This document shows, piece after piece, positions 24,444-32,457 of a stretch of 39,510 bases of DNA. The stretch lies in contig CASEFP010000105.1 of assembly GCA_949287225.1 (NCBI GenBank), positions 1 through 39,510 on the forward strand, read 5' to 3'. Source of the stretch: an uncultured Lentisphaeria bacterium. GTDB taxonomy: Bacteria; Verrucomicrobiota; Lentisphaeria; Victivallales; UBA1829. Under the pieces are notes generated by a model. It worked only from the letters and a program-made list of their open reading frames with translations, had not been told where the DNA came from and searched no databases. Positions within the stretch are counted from its first letter, which is position 1, and each line of letters starts with the position of its first letter. The translations under genes were made by a program, and so were the position numbers.

Positions 24444-25841
24444 TTGAGTTCGGAAACGACAAGAGAGCAGTTCGCATCGAGACTGGGTTTCATCCTGATG
24501 ACGGCGGGATGCGCCATCGGGCTGGGAAACGTCTGGCGCTTCCCCTACATCACCGGACAGTACGGCGGGGGGCTGTTTGTGTTCCTCTACCTCTTTTTCC
24601 TGGCGGTTCTCGGCTTTCCGGTGATGATGATGGAACTGTCGCTGGGACGCGCGGGACGCCACTCCTTTCCGGGCGCGTTCCGGAAACTCCAGAACCCGAA
24701 GGTGTCCTTCCGCTGGGATTTCCCGGCGTATGCGCTCTTTACGGGCAACCTGTTTCTTCTGATGTTCTACACGGTCATCTCGGGGTGGCTTCTCGCGTAT
24801 GCCTGCTGCTTTGCCGTCGGAAAATTCCGCTCGATGGACGCGGCGCAGTGCCAGAGGTTCTTTGAATCGTTTCTCGCCTCGCCGGGACTTCAGACGCTCT
24901 TCATGCTGCTGGTGCTGGCAATGACGGTGTTCGTCTGCATGGGCGGCGTCCGGAAGACGATCGAAAAGGTCATCAAGTTCATGATGATCGGGCTCTTCCT
25001 GTTGCTTCTGCTGCTTGTCGTGCAGTCGCTCCGGCTGCCGAATGCGATGAACGGTGTGCGGTTCTTCCTCTATCCGGATGCCGGAAAATTCCTGAGCGAC
25101 GGCATCTGGGAGACGGTCCACGCGGCAATGGCGCAGGCCTTCTTCACGCTGAGTCTCGGAATCGGAAGCATTGCGATCTGCGGCAGCTACATCGGGCGCG
25201 ACCGGTCGCTGCCGATGGAGGGAGTCTGGATCATCGCGCTGGACACGCTGATGGCGATCTGTTCGGGATTGATCATCTTCCCCTCATGCGCGGCGTTTTC
25301 GATCGCGCCGAACGCGGGTCCCTCGCTGATCTTCATCACGCTGCCGAACGTCTTCCACAACATGAGCGGAGGTCCTTTCTGGGGCTTCCTCTTCTTCCTT
25401 TTCCTCTGCATCGCCGCGGTGTCCACGTTGATCGCGGTGTTTGAAAATCTCGCGGCCTTCGGCATGGACGAGTTCCGCTGGAGCCGCCGGAAATCCTGCA
25501 CGATGTTCGGAATCGCGCTCGCGCTTCTTTCGATGCCGTGCATTCTCGGCTACAACCTCTGGCGGAATTTCCAGCCGCTCGGGAAAGGCTCGACCGTGCT
25601 GGATCTGGAGGACTTCATCGTCAGCGACAATCTCCTGCCGCTGGGGGCGCTCTATCTGACGATCTTCTGCACCAACCGCATCGGCTGGGGCAGTGAAAAT
25701 TTTTACGGGGAACTCAATCACGGAATCGGCTGGAAGCTTCCGCATCTGCTTGTGCCTTACATGCGCTGGGTTCTGCCGCTGATTATTCTTGCAATCTGGA
25801 TTGTCGGGATCGTCAAACGGTTTCATCTGTTCGGGTTCTGA
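24444..25841 (+). CDS. Neurotransmitter:sodium symporter (NSS) family transporter
   Basis: A 465-residue inner-membrane protein with many hydrophobic helices. The first helix contains GCAIGLGNVWRFPYITGQYGGG, the hallmark of LeuT-like amino-acid:sodium symporters. It probably imports an amino acid or related amine with sodium; the substrate cannot be read. TTG 24444 is taken as the start because AGGAG ends 7 bases before it. An ATG at 24348 would add 32 polar residues and overlap the promoter. A second TTG at 24438 is possible. cstA follows after 48 bases on the same strand, so both are likely in one transcript. Confidence 0.9.
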   Translation: MSSETTREQFASRLGFILMTAGCAIGLGNVWRFPYITGQYGGGLFVFLYLFFLAVLGFPVMMMELSLGRAGRHSFPGAFRKLQNPKVSFRWDFPAYALFTGNLFLLMFYTVISGWLLAYACCFAVGKFRSMDAAQCQRFFESFLASPGLQTLFMLLVLAMTVFVCMGGVRKTIEKVIKFMMIGLFLLLLLLVVQSLRLPNAMNGVRFFLYPDAGKFLSDGIWETVHAAMAQAFFTLSLGIGSIAICGSYIGRDRSLPMEGVWIIALDTLMAICSGLIIFPSCAAFSIAPNAGPSLIFITLPNVFHNMSGGPFWGFLFFLFLCIAAVSTLIAVFENLAAFGMDEFRWSRRKSCTMFGIALALLSMPCILGYNLWRNFQPLGKGSTVLDLEDFIVSDNLLPLGALYLTIFCTNRIGWGSENFYGELNHGIGWKLPHLLVPYMRWVLPLIILAIWIVGIVKRFHLFGF

Positions 25842-25889
25842 CATTGCAGCAATAAAAAAATAAACATAAAAAAATAAAAAGGAGAAATC

Positions 25890-27353
25890 ATGTTCTGGTT
25901 TCTGGGCGGCATCGTTCTGCTGATCGTCGGGTATTTCACCTACGGTCGGTTCGTGGAGAAAATCATTGAACCGGACGACCGGGAGACCCCGGCGAAAAAA
26001 TTCTACGACGGCGTGGACTTCGTCGTCATTCCGAACTGGAAGAACATGCTGATCCAGCTTCTGAACATCGCCGGCGTCGGACCGGTGATCGGGGTGATCC
26101 TCGGAATCAAATTCGGCGCAGTCGTGTTTCTCATCATCCCGATCGGAAACATCATCGGGGGCGCGGTGCACGATTTCGTCTCCGGCATGATGTCGATCCG
26201 CCACGGGGGGGCGAACCTGCCGAAACTGATCCGGATCACGCTCGGGAAGCCCTATTACGCCTTCTTCTCGGTGTTCATGTGCTTCCTGCTTCTTCTTGTC
26301 GTGGCGGTCTTCATCAACGTGCCCGCGACGATCTTCAACATTCTCACGCCGGGACATGAATTCTTCTGGCTTGCGGTCGGCGTGATCTTCCTCTACTACA
26401 TCTGCGCGACGATGTTCCCGGTGGACAAGATCATCGGGATGGTCTATCCCTTCTTCGGCGCCATGCTGATGATCGGCAGTCTCGCGCTGTTCTTCGTGCT
26501 GGCGAAAGAGGGATTTGCGCGGCCCGAACTTCTGGAGGAATCCGCACAGTTCAAGGCGGGCATGTTCAAGGAGCCGATCATCCCGCTTCTGTTCGTGACG
26601 ATCGCCTGCGGCATTCTCTCGGGATTCCATGCGACGCAGTCGCCGATCATCGCGCGCACGATGGAGACCGAACGCCACGGACGGCGCAACTTCTACGGCA
26701 TGATGATCGTGGAGGGAATCATCGCAATGATCTGGGCGGCGGGCGGACTTGCCATCTACAACCTCTTCCCGGAACTCATGAAGCAGAGTCCGAATCTCGC
26801 GCTCGAATACATCACGAAAACCTTCCTCGGGAAAGGAATGGGCGGAATCACGCTGATCGCGGTCATCATTCTGGCGGTCACCTCCGGCGACACGGCGATG
26901 CGGAGTCTGCGCCTGAGTCTGGCGGAGATCTTCAAGATCGACCAGAAGCCGTTCAAGAGCCGTCTCGGGGTCTGCATTCCGCTGATCGTGATTGTGGCGC
27001 TTCTGCTCTGGTGGTCGAACAGCAGCGCGAAGTCCTTCAACAATCTCTGGAACTACTTCGCCTGGGGTAACCAGGTGCTGAGCGCGTCCACGCTTCTTGC
27101 CGCGACGGTCTGGCTGGTCATGCAGAAGAAGCCCGCATGGGTGACGCTTCTGCCCGGCATGTTCATGACGTTCATCGTCACCTCGTTCATCCTCTGGACA
27201 TCTCCGGCGCATTCGCCGATTCTGCCCTACGGCTTCGGACTTGATCTTCCCGTCGCCTACGCTCTCGCTGGAATCATTACCGTCGTGCTGGCGGCATGGA
27301 CGATGCGGCGCGGAACCGCCATGCAGGCAATCCGGGTGGAAGACCTCAAATAA
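25890..27353 (+). CDS. cstA: CstA-family membrane transporter
   Basis: A 487-residue membrane protein of the carbon starvation A family, which takes up peptides or pyruvate in other bacteria. Visible family blocks are YFTYGRFVEKI near the start, the metal-like segment IGNIIGGAVHDFVSGMMSIRHGG, and ILSGFHATQSPIIARTM. It is shorter than the E. coli protein of about 700 residues and matches the shorter CstA subgroup. AAAAGGAG precedes the ATG. The neighbouring NSS symporter gene suggests both serve uptake of amino acids or peptides. A large hairpin and the second hairpin-array repeat lie downstream. Confidence 0.93.
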   Translation: MFWFLGGIVLLIVGYFTYGRFVEKIIEPDDRETPAKKFYDGVDFVVIPNWKNMLIQLLNIAGVGPVIGVILGIKFGAVVFLIIPIGNIIGGAVHDFVSGMMSIRHGGANLPKLIRITLGKPYYAFFSVFMCFLLLLVVAVFINVPATIFNILTPGHEFFWLAVGVIFLYYICATMFPVDKIIGMVYPFFGAMLMIGSLALFFVLAKEGFARPELLEESAQFKAGMFKEPIIPLLFVTIACGILSGFHATQSPIIARTMETERHGRRNFYGMMIVEGIIAMIWAAGGLAIYNLFPELMKQSPNLALEYITKTFLGKGMGGITLIAVIILAVTSGDTAMRSLRLSLAEIFKIDQKPFKSRLGVCIPLIVIVALLLWWSNSSAKSFNNLWNYFAWGNQVLSASTLLAATVWLVMQKKPAWVTLLPGMFMTFIVTSFILWTSPAHSPILPYGFGLDLPVAYALAGIITVVLAAWTMRRGTAMQAIRVEDLK

Positions 27354-27371
27354 CGCCATCCGGAAACAACT

Positions 27372-27411
27372 GGCGTGAGCTCCCTTCGCATGCACAGGAA
27401 GGTCTCACGCC
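27372..27411 (+). terminator. Strong hairpin after cstA, possible terminator
   Basis: GGCGTGAG (27372-27379) pairs with CTCACGCC (27404-27411), and an inner CCTTC pairs with GAAGG. There is no T-run directly after it, so Rho-independent termination is uncertain. A T-rich run at 27555-27564 lies beyond the repeat. Confidence 0.45.
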
Positions 27412-27426
27412 GCGTAAAGAATGAAT

Positions 27427-27545
27427 TACCGCGATGCAAGCATACGCGGTATCGGGAATTTCGCCTGCGGCGACCAGCTTACGCAGCTGGACCGCACCAG
27501 GACTGATAGTCCTGCACGAAGCATTTTTGCGATGCAGAGCATCGC
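27427..27545. repeat. Hairpin-array repeat, copy 2 (inverted relative to copy 1)
   Basis: Five consecutive inverted repeats: TACCGCG...CGCGGTA with an inner ATGC/GCAT (27427-27451); TCGCC-TGC-GGCGA (27461-27473); CCAGCT/AGCTGG (27474-27490); CAGGACT-GAT-AGTCCTG (27498-27514); and GCGATGC-AGA-GCATCGC (27529-27545). Bases 27471-27520 are 46 of 50 identical to the reverse complement of 5051-5100. The hairpin corresponding to copy 1 TCGTGC-GAA-GCACGA is TCGCC-TGC-GGCGA here: different bases, still paired. It sits between cstA and the convergent amidohydrolase gene. Confidence 0.8.
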
Positions 27546-27567
27546 TGTATGAAACTTTTTTTTTGAA

Positions 27568-29952
27568 TCAACTCCGGTTTTGCGCCGAAACGGATGCGCG
27601 GACCTCCCGGAGATCCCGGAAGGGGAATTCACTGCCCCAGACCAGTTCCGGCGCATTCTCCATTCTGAGAAACGATTCCAGTTTTCCGCAGTAATCACTC
27701 AGGGAAGAGAGAACCCAGCGGCACTTTTTACGGCGGGGAAGCTCCCCGGGCGGTATCCGCCCCTGAAAGACGCAGGCGATTTCCGGAGCCTCCTTCAGGA
27801 AATCAAGAATTTCGGCATCCTCCACCGGACGGATCCGGAGAGAAGAGTGAAAGAACCTTGGTTCTGCGAATCCGCAGTTGATCCAGACGGGCAGTTCCGC
27901 TTCCTTGCAGCGGCGGAAAAATCCGTAAAAACGGCGATCCGGAAGCTTCCAGCAGTGAAACGCCGGAGAAACCCAGATTCCCGCGAACGCGCCGCTGGAA
28001 AGCGCATGATCCAGAACCGCCTCCCAGTTGTGCGCGTCAGGATTCACCACGGCAAGCGGGCGCAGACGGTGCAATCCGGCACATTGCGACTGAAACTCCT
28101 GATTGGATTCGAGCAGATCAATATGAAAAATACATTCGAAAGCCGCGGGATACGCGCAGGTGAATCCGCTGGATGCCAGCAGACGGTCAAAGTCAGACGG
28201 CGTCACGGCAGGACGTCTGTCAAAAGGATATTTTCCGCAGAAACAGAAGTGATCCTCCTCCATACCGGGCGGCAGGGGTATTCCGGCAAACGGCTCGATT
28301 TCCCCGCAGGACGCGGGATCGGGAATCCGGAAAATCCTCTGTGCGTTTCTGCAAAACACAAGTTCGCGCTCCGTATCGGAGAGGCGGCTTTCCAGAATCT
28401 TCCAGATCTGCGGGAAAAACGCGCGCCCCGGCGCATCGGATCCATAAAGCAGACGCTCCGGCGGACAGAATTTGAGAATCCCATCGACCATTCCCCTGTC
28501 CGGATTGCTGCCCCCGAGTTCCCAGAAGGCATTCGGGGAACAATATTTCAGCATGCCGGAGGACTCGCGCCAGTTTCCACCGGTATGCCCGGCGATCATG
28601 ACACAATCCGGAACGGCACGGGAAAGATACGCGAATTCCGCCATGTCGATCTCGCCGGGGAGATTGCCGCCGGTCCGGTTGAATACATGCAGAAGCACGG
28701 GAAGCCGCGCAGCGGCGGCGGCACGGAGCACCGCTGCGGTTTCCTCCAGACCGCCGGAAGGATTTTTCAATGCAATCCAGAGTTTGATCCCGACAGCGCC
28801 GTTCTGAATTCCGCGCCTCAGTTCGGATTCCCAATCCGGATTCTGCGGATTCAGGTAGACGAGAAAACAGAGGCGTCCCGGATTTTTCCGCACCTGAACG
28901 GCAGCGAAATCGTTCGCCGCACGCAGCTGTGCGGAAGACGGGAAGGCTCCACCGTCCGGCCCGGTGGTGATCACGTGAGAGGCGACACATACGCCGATTC
29001 CCGCACGCATCGCGTTCCGAACCAGTTTCACACCGGCATCGGGATCATACGGATCACCGTTTCCGCAGAAATGAACATGGGAATCAATGATCATATCCCT
29101 TCTCCTTTCTGAAATCAGCCGACCGCCGGCCTCTTTTTCCTGAAACGCATGCGTGCACAAATCACAGTGTCTGCGCAAATGCAGACAGGACTGAAAGGCA
29201 CAGTGCCCGGCATTTTTCCGGATTTGCGATTGAATCTCATCCGGAATTCCGTCTGCGGCTTTCAAGATGGTCTGCAGGGCGTTTTCTCCATCTCCCGCAA
29301 ACCATGGAGCAAAGGTGATTTTCATACTGCGTAAGACCACCTCGGGAAGAGGAACATCGAAAAAAGAATCCGGATAATCCGATTGAAATTTGATGGTAAG
29401 ACGACTCTCAGACTCCTGTTTCCACGCGGCATTTTTAATATAACCGGTAAACCTTCCGGATTGAGTGACACTCCATCCGTCATCGGAAAGAACCGGACAC
29501 CTGCCGCGCGCCCAGGAGAGATAGGGAGTTCTCCCTCCGGCCGAATCATTGTAATAGACAACATCATGCAGAACAATCGACTCAGCCGGAGGGACGTTTT
29601 CCCCCGGCAGAAATCCGTTCAGACTCCGGATCCATTCCCGCATGGCGAAGCGGGGTATCGTAATCCGGACACCTTTTTCCCACGGGATCGCATACAGCGC
29701 CCACATGGCGATATTGTCTTCATCTCCGAAGGAAAAACTTGCGGAAACCATTCTCCTCCATTCCTCCCTGTCGCCTTTTCTTGTGTATTCGTGCAGATCA
29801 TTCATCCCGCAGGCGGAAGAGAGACGCCAGGTTTGATGCCGCAGAATTTCCCGGAGAGCATTCTGAGTGGTGAAGTGGTGATAGAAGAGATGATTCCAGG
29901 TATTTAAAAATTGGAGAAGCTGTTCTGCGTTTGTAATCTCTGAAAACTTCAT
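27568..29952 (-). CDS. Fused DUF2971-like and tandem amidohydrolase protein, or two genes lacking a stop between them
   Basis: One frame without a stop codon from ATG 29952 (GGAG before it, promoter upstream), 794 residues. Residues 1 to about 285 resemble DUF2971 (LFYHHFTTQNALREILRH, then a MNDLHEY block and SFGDEDNIAMWALYA). From residue 287 an amidohydrolase begins with IDSHVHF, followed by GIKLWIALKN, LLHVFN, GHTGGNW and YGSDAPGR, all the metal and catalytic residues of the amidohydrolase_2 type. The last 230 residues look like a second, degenerate amidohydrolase: they open with EDHFCFCG and keep a YP...WGSEFPFRD pattern but lack the HxH and GSD ligands. A second ribosome-binding site sits exactly before the Met that opens the first amidohydrolase, so a separate 508-residue protein is likely made too. 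Products and substrates are unknown. Confidence 0.7.
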   Translation of the reverse strand: MKFSEITNAEQLLQFLNTWNHLFYHHFTTQNALREILRHQTWRLSSACGMNDLHEYTRKGDREEWRRMVSASFSFGDEDNIAMWALYAIPWEKGVRITIPRFAMREWIRSLNGFLPGENVPPAESIVLHDVVYYNDSAGGRTPYLSWARGRCPVLSDDGWSVTQSGRFTGYIKNAAWKQESESRLTIKFQSDYPDSFFDVPLPEVVLRSMKITFAPWFAGDGENALQTILKAADGIPDEIQSQIRKNAGHCAFQSCLHLRRHCDLCTHAFQEKEAGGRLISERRRDMIIDSHVHFCGNGDPYDPDAGVKLVRNAMRAGIGVCVASHVITTGPDGGAFPSSAQLRAANDFAAVQVRKNPGRLCFLVYLNPQNPDWESELRRGIQNGAVGIKLWIALKNPSGGLEETAAVLRAAAAARLPVLLHVFNRTGGNLPGEIDMAEFAYLSRAVPDCVMIAGHTGGNWRESSGMLKYCSPNAFWELGGSNPDRGMVDGILKFCPPERLLYGSDAPGRAFFPQIWKILESRLSDTERELVFCRNAQRIFRIPDPASCGEIEPFAGIPLPPGMEEDHFCFCGKYPFDRRPAVTPSDFDRLLASSGFTCAYPAAFECIFHIDLLESNQEFQSQCAGLHRLRPLAVVNPDAHNWEAVLDHALSSGAFAGIWVSPAFHCWKLPDRRFYGFFRRCKEAELPVWINCGFAEPRFFHSSLRIRPVEDAEILDFLKEAPEIACVFQGRIPPGELPRRKKCRWVLSSLSDYCGKLESFLRMENAPELVWGSEFPFRDLREVRASVSAQNRS
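29092..29107 (-). promoter_or_regulatory. Internal ribosome-binding site and ATG starting the amidohydrolase part
   Basis: AAGGAGA is followed 6-7 bases later by ATG 29094-29092, in frame with the long open frame. The first residues MIIDSHVHF are where amidohydrolases of this type normally start. This suggests an independent start at 29094, giving 27568-29094. Confidence 0.75.
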
Positions 29953-30007
29953 CACTGCACTCCATGACTCCAGTCGGGAAAACAATTTCCGGTAAATTTC
30001 ATACTTT

Positions 30008-30035
30008 AATATATTCCGGAAAATATTTCCGTCAA
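30008..30035 (-). promoter_or_regulatory. Sigma70 promoter of the DUF2971-amidohydrolase gene
   Basis: On the minus strand, TTGACG (30030-30035) and TATATT (30008-30013) are separated by 16 bases, about 55 bases before ATG 29952. Confidence 0.65.
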
Positions 30036-30077
30036 GGAGTCCTGCCGCACACAGGAAGAAATTTTGGCGGAGCAATG

Positions 30078-30120
30078 AAGCAGCGACCTTATATTCTACA
30101 AAAATACAAGATCGCTGCTT
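30078..30120. repeat. Inverted repeat upstream of the DUF2971-amidohydrolase promoter
   Basis: AAGCAGCGA (30078-30086) and TCGCTGCTT (30112-30120) are perfect inverted arms. The inner bases also pair with two mismatches (CTTATAT / ATACAAG). It lies 43 bases upstream of the -35 box of the gene at 29952 and about 100 bases downstream of pdxJ. It could be a regulator site or a 3' hairpin of the pdxJ transcript. Confidence 0.6.
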
Positions 30121-30195
30121 TCAGGCAGAAAATACGTTCTCGTTTTACCTGTGAGACAATGCTGTTCGACGAAAAATCCAAAAAAGAATCATCTC

Positions 30196-30213
30196 CTCAA
30201 TGGCAGAATTGAG
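30196..30213 (-). terminator. Weak hairpin after pdxJ
   Basis: CTCAAT / ATTGAG, a 6-bp stem with a 6-base loop, is followed on the minus strand after about 9 bases by a T-rich stretch. It lies 11 bases past the pdxJ stop. Confidence 0.3.
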
Positions 30214-30223
30214 AGAAGGTGAT

Positions 30224-30961
30224 TTATTCCGGTTTCTTTCCGTATGTGTTCAGATAGGAGATCATCTCCTGAACCGCATGCTTGAGTCCTGTGAAAATCG
30301 CGCGGCAGATGATGCTGTATCCGATGTTCAGCTCGTGCAGATGCGGAACCTGCAGCATCATCTGAATGTTTTCATAGTCGATTCCGTGGCCGGCGTTGAC
30401 CGTCAGGCCGAGAGAGTGCGCGAACTCGGCACCCTTGATCAGGCGCTCAAGCTCCTTTTTCTGCGCCGCGCCGACGGCGTTGGCAAATGCTCCCGTATGC
30501 AGTTCGATGCAGTCCGCGCCAGCGGCTTTCGCCGCTTCGATCTGCGCTTCAACCGGGTCAATGAAGATGCTGACCGTGATCCCCGCGTTCTTCAGCGTCG
30601 AGACCGCGTCCGTGAGCCGCGGAAGCGAGCCAGCCGCGTCCAGACCGCCTTCCGTGGTAAGCTCCTGACGCTTCTCGGGGACAAGACAGCAGTTCGCCGG
30701 GCGGAGGCGCGAGGCGATTCCCACCATCTCGTCCGTGACCGCCATCTCCATATTCAGGCGCTTGACCGTGCGGACCAGGCTCTCCATGTCCGCATCCTGA
30801 ATGTGGCGCCGGTCCTCGCGGAGATGCGCCGTGATGCCGTCCGCGCCAGCCTGTTCGCAGACTTTCGCGGCATATTCCGGGCTGGGGAATTTTCCGAGCC
30901 GGGCTTGTCTCAGAGTTGCGACGTGGTCGATATTGACGCCGAGTTTGAGTGTTCTTCTCAT
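30224..30961 (-). CDS. pdxJ: Pyridoxine 5'-phosphate synthase
   Basis: A 245-residue TIM-barrel enzyme that joins 1-deoxyxylulose 5-phosphate and 3-amino-1-hydroxyacetone phosphate to give pyridoxine 5'-phosphate. Signature blocks are LGVNIDHVATLRQAR at the N-terminus, GADGITAHLREDRRHI, MEMAVTDEM, CLVPEKRQELTTEGG, CIELHTGAFA, VNAGHGIDY and ELNIGYSIICRAIF. The length is typical. GGAG precedes the ATG, 7 bases after the upstream stop. It closes the long operon that begins with ribH. Confidence 0.96.
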   Translation of the reverse strand: MRRTLKLGVNIDHVATLRQARLGKFPSPEYAAKVCEQAGADGITAHLREDRRHIQDADMESLVRTVKRLNMEMAVTDEMVGIASRLRPANCCLVPEKRQELTTEGGLDAAGSLPRLTDAVSTLKNAGITVSIFIDPVEAQIEAAKAAGADCIELHTGAFANAVGAAQKKELERLIKGAEFAHSLGLTVNAGHGIDYENIQMMLQVPHLHELNIGYSIICRAIFTGLKHAVQEMISYLNTYGKKPE

Positions 30962-30968
30962 GATGTCA

Positions 30969-31799
30969 TCACTCCTGTTTGTGTTTCAGTTCTTCCGCCA
31001 GGCGGGAAAAAGATTCCGCTTCCGGCGCGGAGAGCCGGTGTTCCAGTGAAAACGGACAGACGAAATAGGGTCCGTAAAACGCGTTCAATGCAAAATATTT
31101 GAGCCACGGCACAAGATGCTGCCGCAGAAGACGGTTGCCGCTGTCCGCGTCGTAGCAGAACGTGACCGCGCGCGTCTCGAAACGCAGATTCTGCGCAATC
31201 TCGCGGGGACTGAAATCCTTTTTGAGCTCGTGCGGATGAATCTCCAGATGCGTCCTGATCGACGGAATCATCGTTTCGCGGAGAAATGCGGCAAACTCGG
31301 CGGCGGAACATCCCCCCGCAACCGGAAGACGGAACGGAAGAAGCAGCGTCTGCCCGTTTTTCAGCAGGACCGGATGCAGCTTTTTCAGAATTGATCGGAG
31401 AATCTCCCGCTGTTCCGGATCGGCAAGGATTGCGCCCGTGGGCAGATCAAGCGCGGCAATCCGGAAGCCGTGCTTTGCCGCGATGCTTTTCAGAAGTATT
31501 GCCGACTCCTCCACGAATCCGGCGCGGATCTTCTCCGGCGCCGCTGTGATGTTGTATGAGAGCGAACGGTCCGTCAGACTGCCCGCGTGAATCACACGGA
31601 AGCGTTTCTTCCATTCCGCCTGCCGATGTTCCGGAAGCGTGTCGAAAAGTTCATGCTGAATTTCCAGCGCGTCGAAATTCCGGCACTCCGCCGCATCGGC
31701 AAGACGCGACGCGGGCAGATTCGTTTTCGCGGCGGCGAATCCGAAACACGCCTTTGCGTAGCAGCGGTGCATATCAATAATGTTTCTGAGTTCGCTCAT
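30969..31799 (-). CDS. Hypothetical protein, possibly a TIM-barrel sugar isomerase/epimerase relative
   Basis: A 276-residue protein I cannot name. Start ATG 31799 overlaps the ribE stop as ATGA, and pdxJ starts 7 bases after its end, so it is an integral operon member. Strand-helix repeats (FDALEIQHEL, FRVIHAGSLTD, FRIAALDLPTG, GQTLLLPFRLP, IRTHLEIHPHEL, AVTFCYDADSGN) and the C-terminal FALNAFYGPYFVCPF suggest a barrel like the xylose-isomerase/endonuclease IV superfamily. Clear metal ligands are not all present. No signal peptide is seen. A role linked to vitamin synthesis is possible from position only. Confidence 0.55.
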   Translation of the reverse strand: MSELRNIIDMHRCYAKACFGFAAAKTNLPASRLADAAECRNFDALEIQHELFDTLPEHRQAEWKKRFRVIHAGSLTDRSLSYNITAAPEKIRAGFVEESAILLKSIAAKHGFRIAALDLPTGAILADPEQREILRSILKKLHPVLLKNGQTLLLPFRLPVAGGCSAAEFAAFLRETMIPSIRTHLEIHPHELKKDFSPREIAQNLRFETRAVTFCYDADSGNRLLRQHLVPWLKYFALNAFYGPYFVCPFSLEHRLSAPEAESFSRLAEELKHKQE

Positions 31800-32452
31800 G
31801 ATTCCAGAAAGCCCGCCTCGCGGAGAAGGTTCATCGTGACATTGCTTTTTTCCGCAGGATTCATCCTGCGCAGCATGTTCAGCACATATTTGCCGAGCAT
31901 GTCGGTCTCCAGATTCAGCACGGTGCCTTTTGCGCATCCGGCAAGATTCGTCTCACGCCAGGTCGTCGGAATGATGCAGACCGTGAAATAATCCTCTCCG
32001 AGCGAGGCAACCGTCAGAGAAATTCCATCAATCGCGATGCTGCCCTTGGGGACCATCTGTTCATGGATTTCAGGAGGAATCGCGACCTTGAGTTCGGTGT
32101 CGTCGCCGTTCTTCCCGAGGGAAAGCACCGTGCCTGTTCCATCCACATGGCCGCTCACAATATGCCCGCCGAGGCGGTCTCCGACGGCAAGCGCACGCTC
32201 AAGATTCACAACATCGCCCTGTTTGAGACTCCCAAGATTCGTGCGTCGGAAACTCTCTTCCATCACATGAAATTCCAGCAGATTTCCGCCGAGATCCCGT
32301 TCCAGCGTCAGACAGGCGCCGTTGACGGCAATGCTTTCACCCATCCGCAGATCGGAAAAGGTGCGCGCCGTCCGGACCCGGAGTTTGCCCGCCCTCCCGG
32401 AAAGCGTTCTGGAGTGATACACACCCGTCGATTGAATCAACCCGGTAAACAT
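31796..32452 (-). CDS. ribE: Riboflavin synthase alpha subunit
   Basis: A 218-residue enzyme that makes riboflavin from two molecules of 6,7-dimethyl-8-ribityllumazine. The duplicated lumazine-binding fold is visible: MFTGLIQSTGV, AVNGACLTL and NLERAL in the first half; GHIVSGHVDGTG, IAIDGISLTV and NLETDMLGKYV in the second. It lies 5 bases downstream of ribD. Confidence 0.96.
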   Translation of the reverse strand: MFTGLIQSTGVYHSRTLSGRAGKLRVRTARTFSDLRMGESIAVNGACLTLERDLGGNLLEFHVMEESFRRTNLGSLKQGDVVNLERALAVGDRLGGHIVSGHVDGTGTVLSLGKNGDDTELKVAIPPEIHEQMVPKGSIAIDGISLTVASLGEDYFTVCIIPTTWRETNLAGCAKGTVLNLETDMLGKYVLNMLRRMNPAEKSNVTMNLLREAGFLES

Positions 32453-32457
32453 CGTTC

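Noticed and set aside
25284..27395. A 700-codon open frame on the minus strand, opposite cstA
   Set aside because: Rich in Asp, His, Arg and Glu, as expected from the complement of a membrane protein gene; no family features.
27580..29112. A 510-codon plus-strand frame opposite the amidohydrolase
   Set aside because: No motifs or start signal; the opposite strand has clear catalytic blocks.
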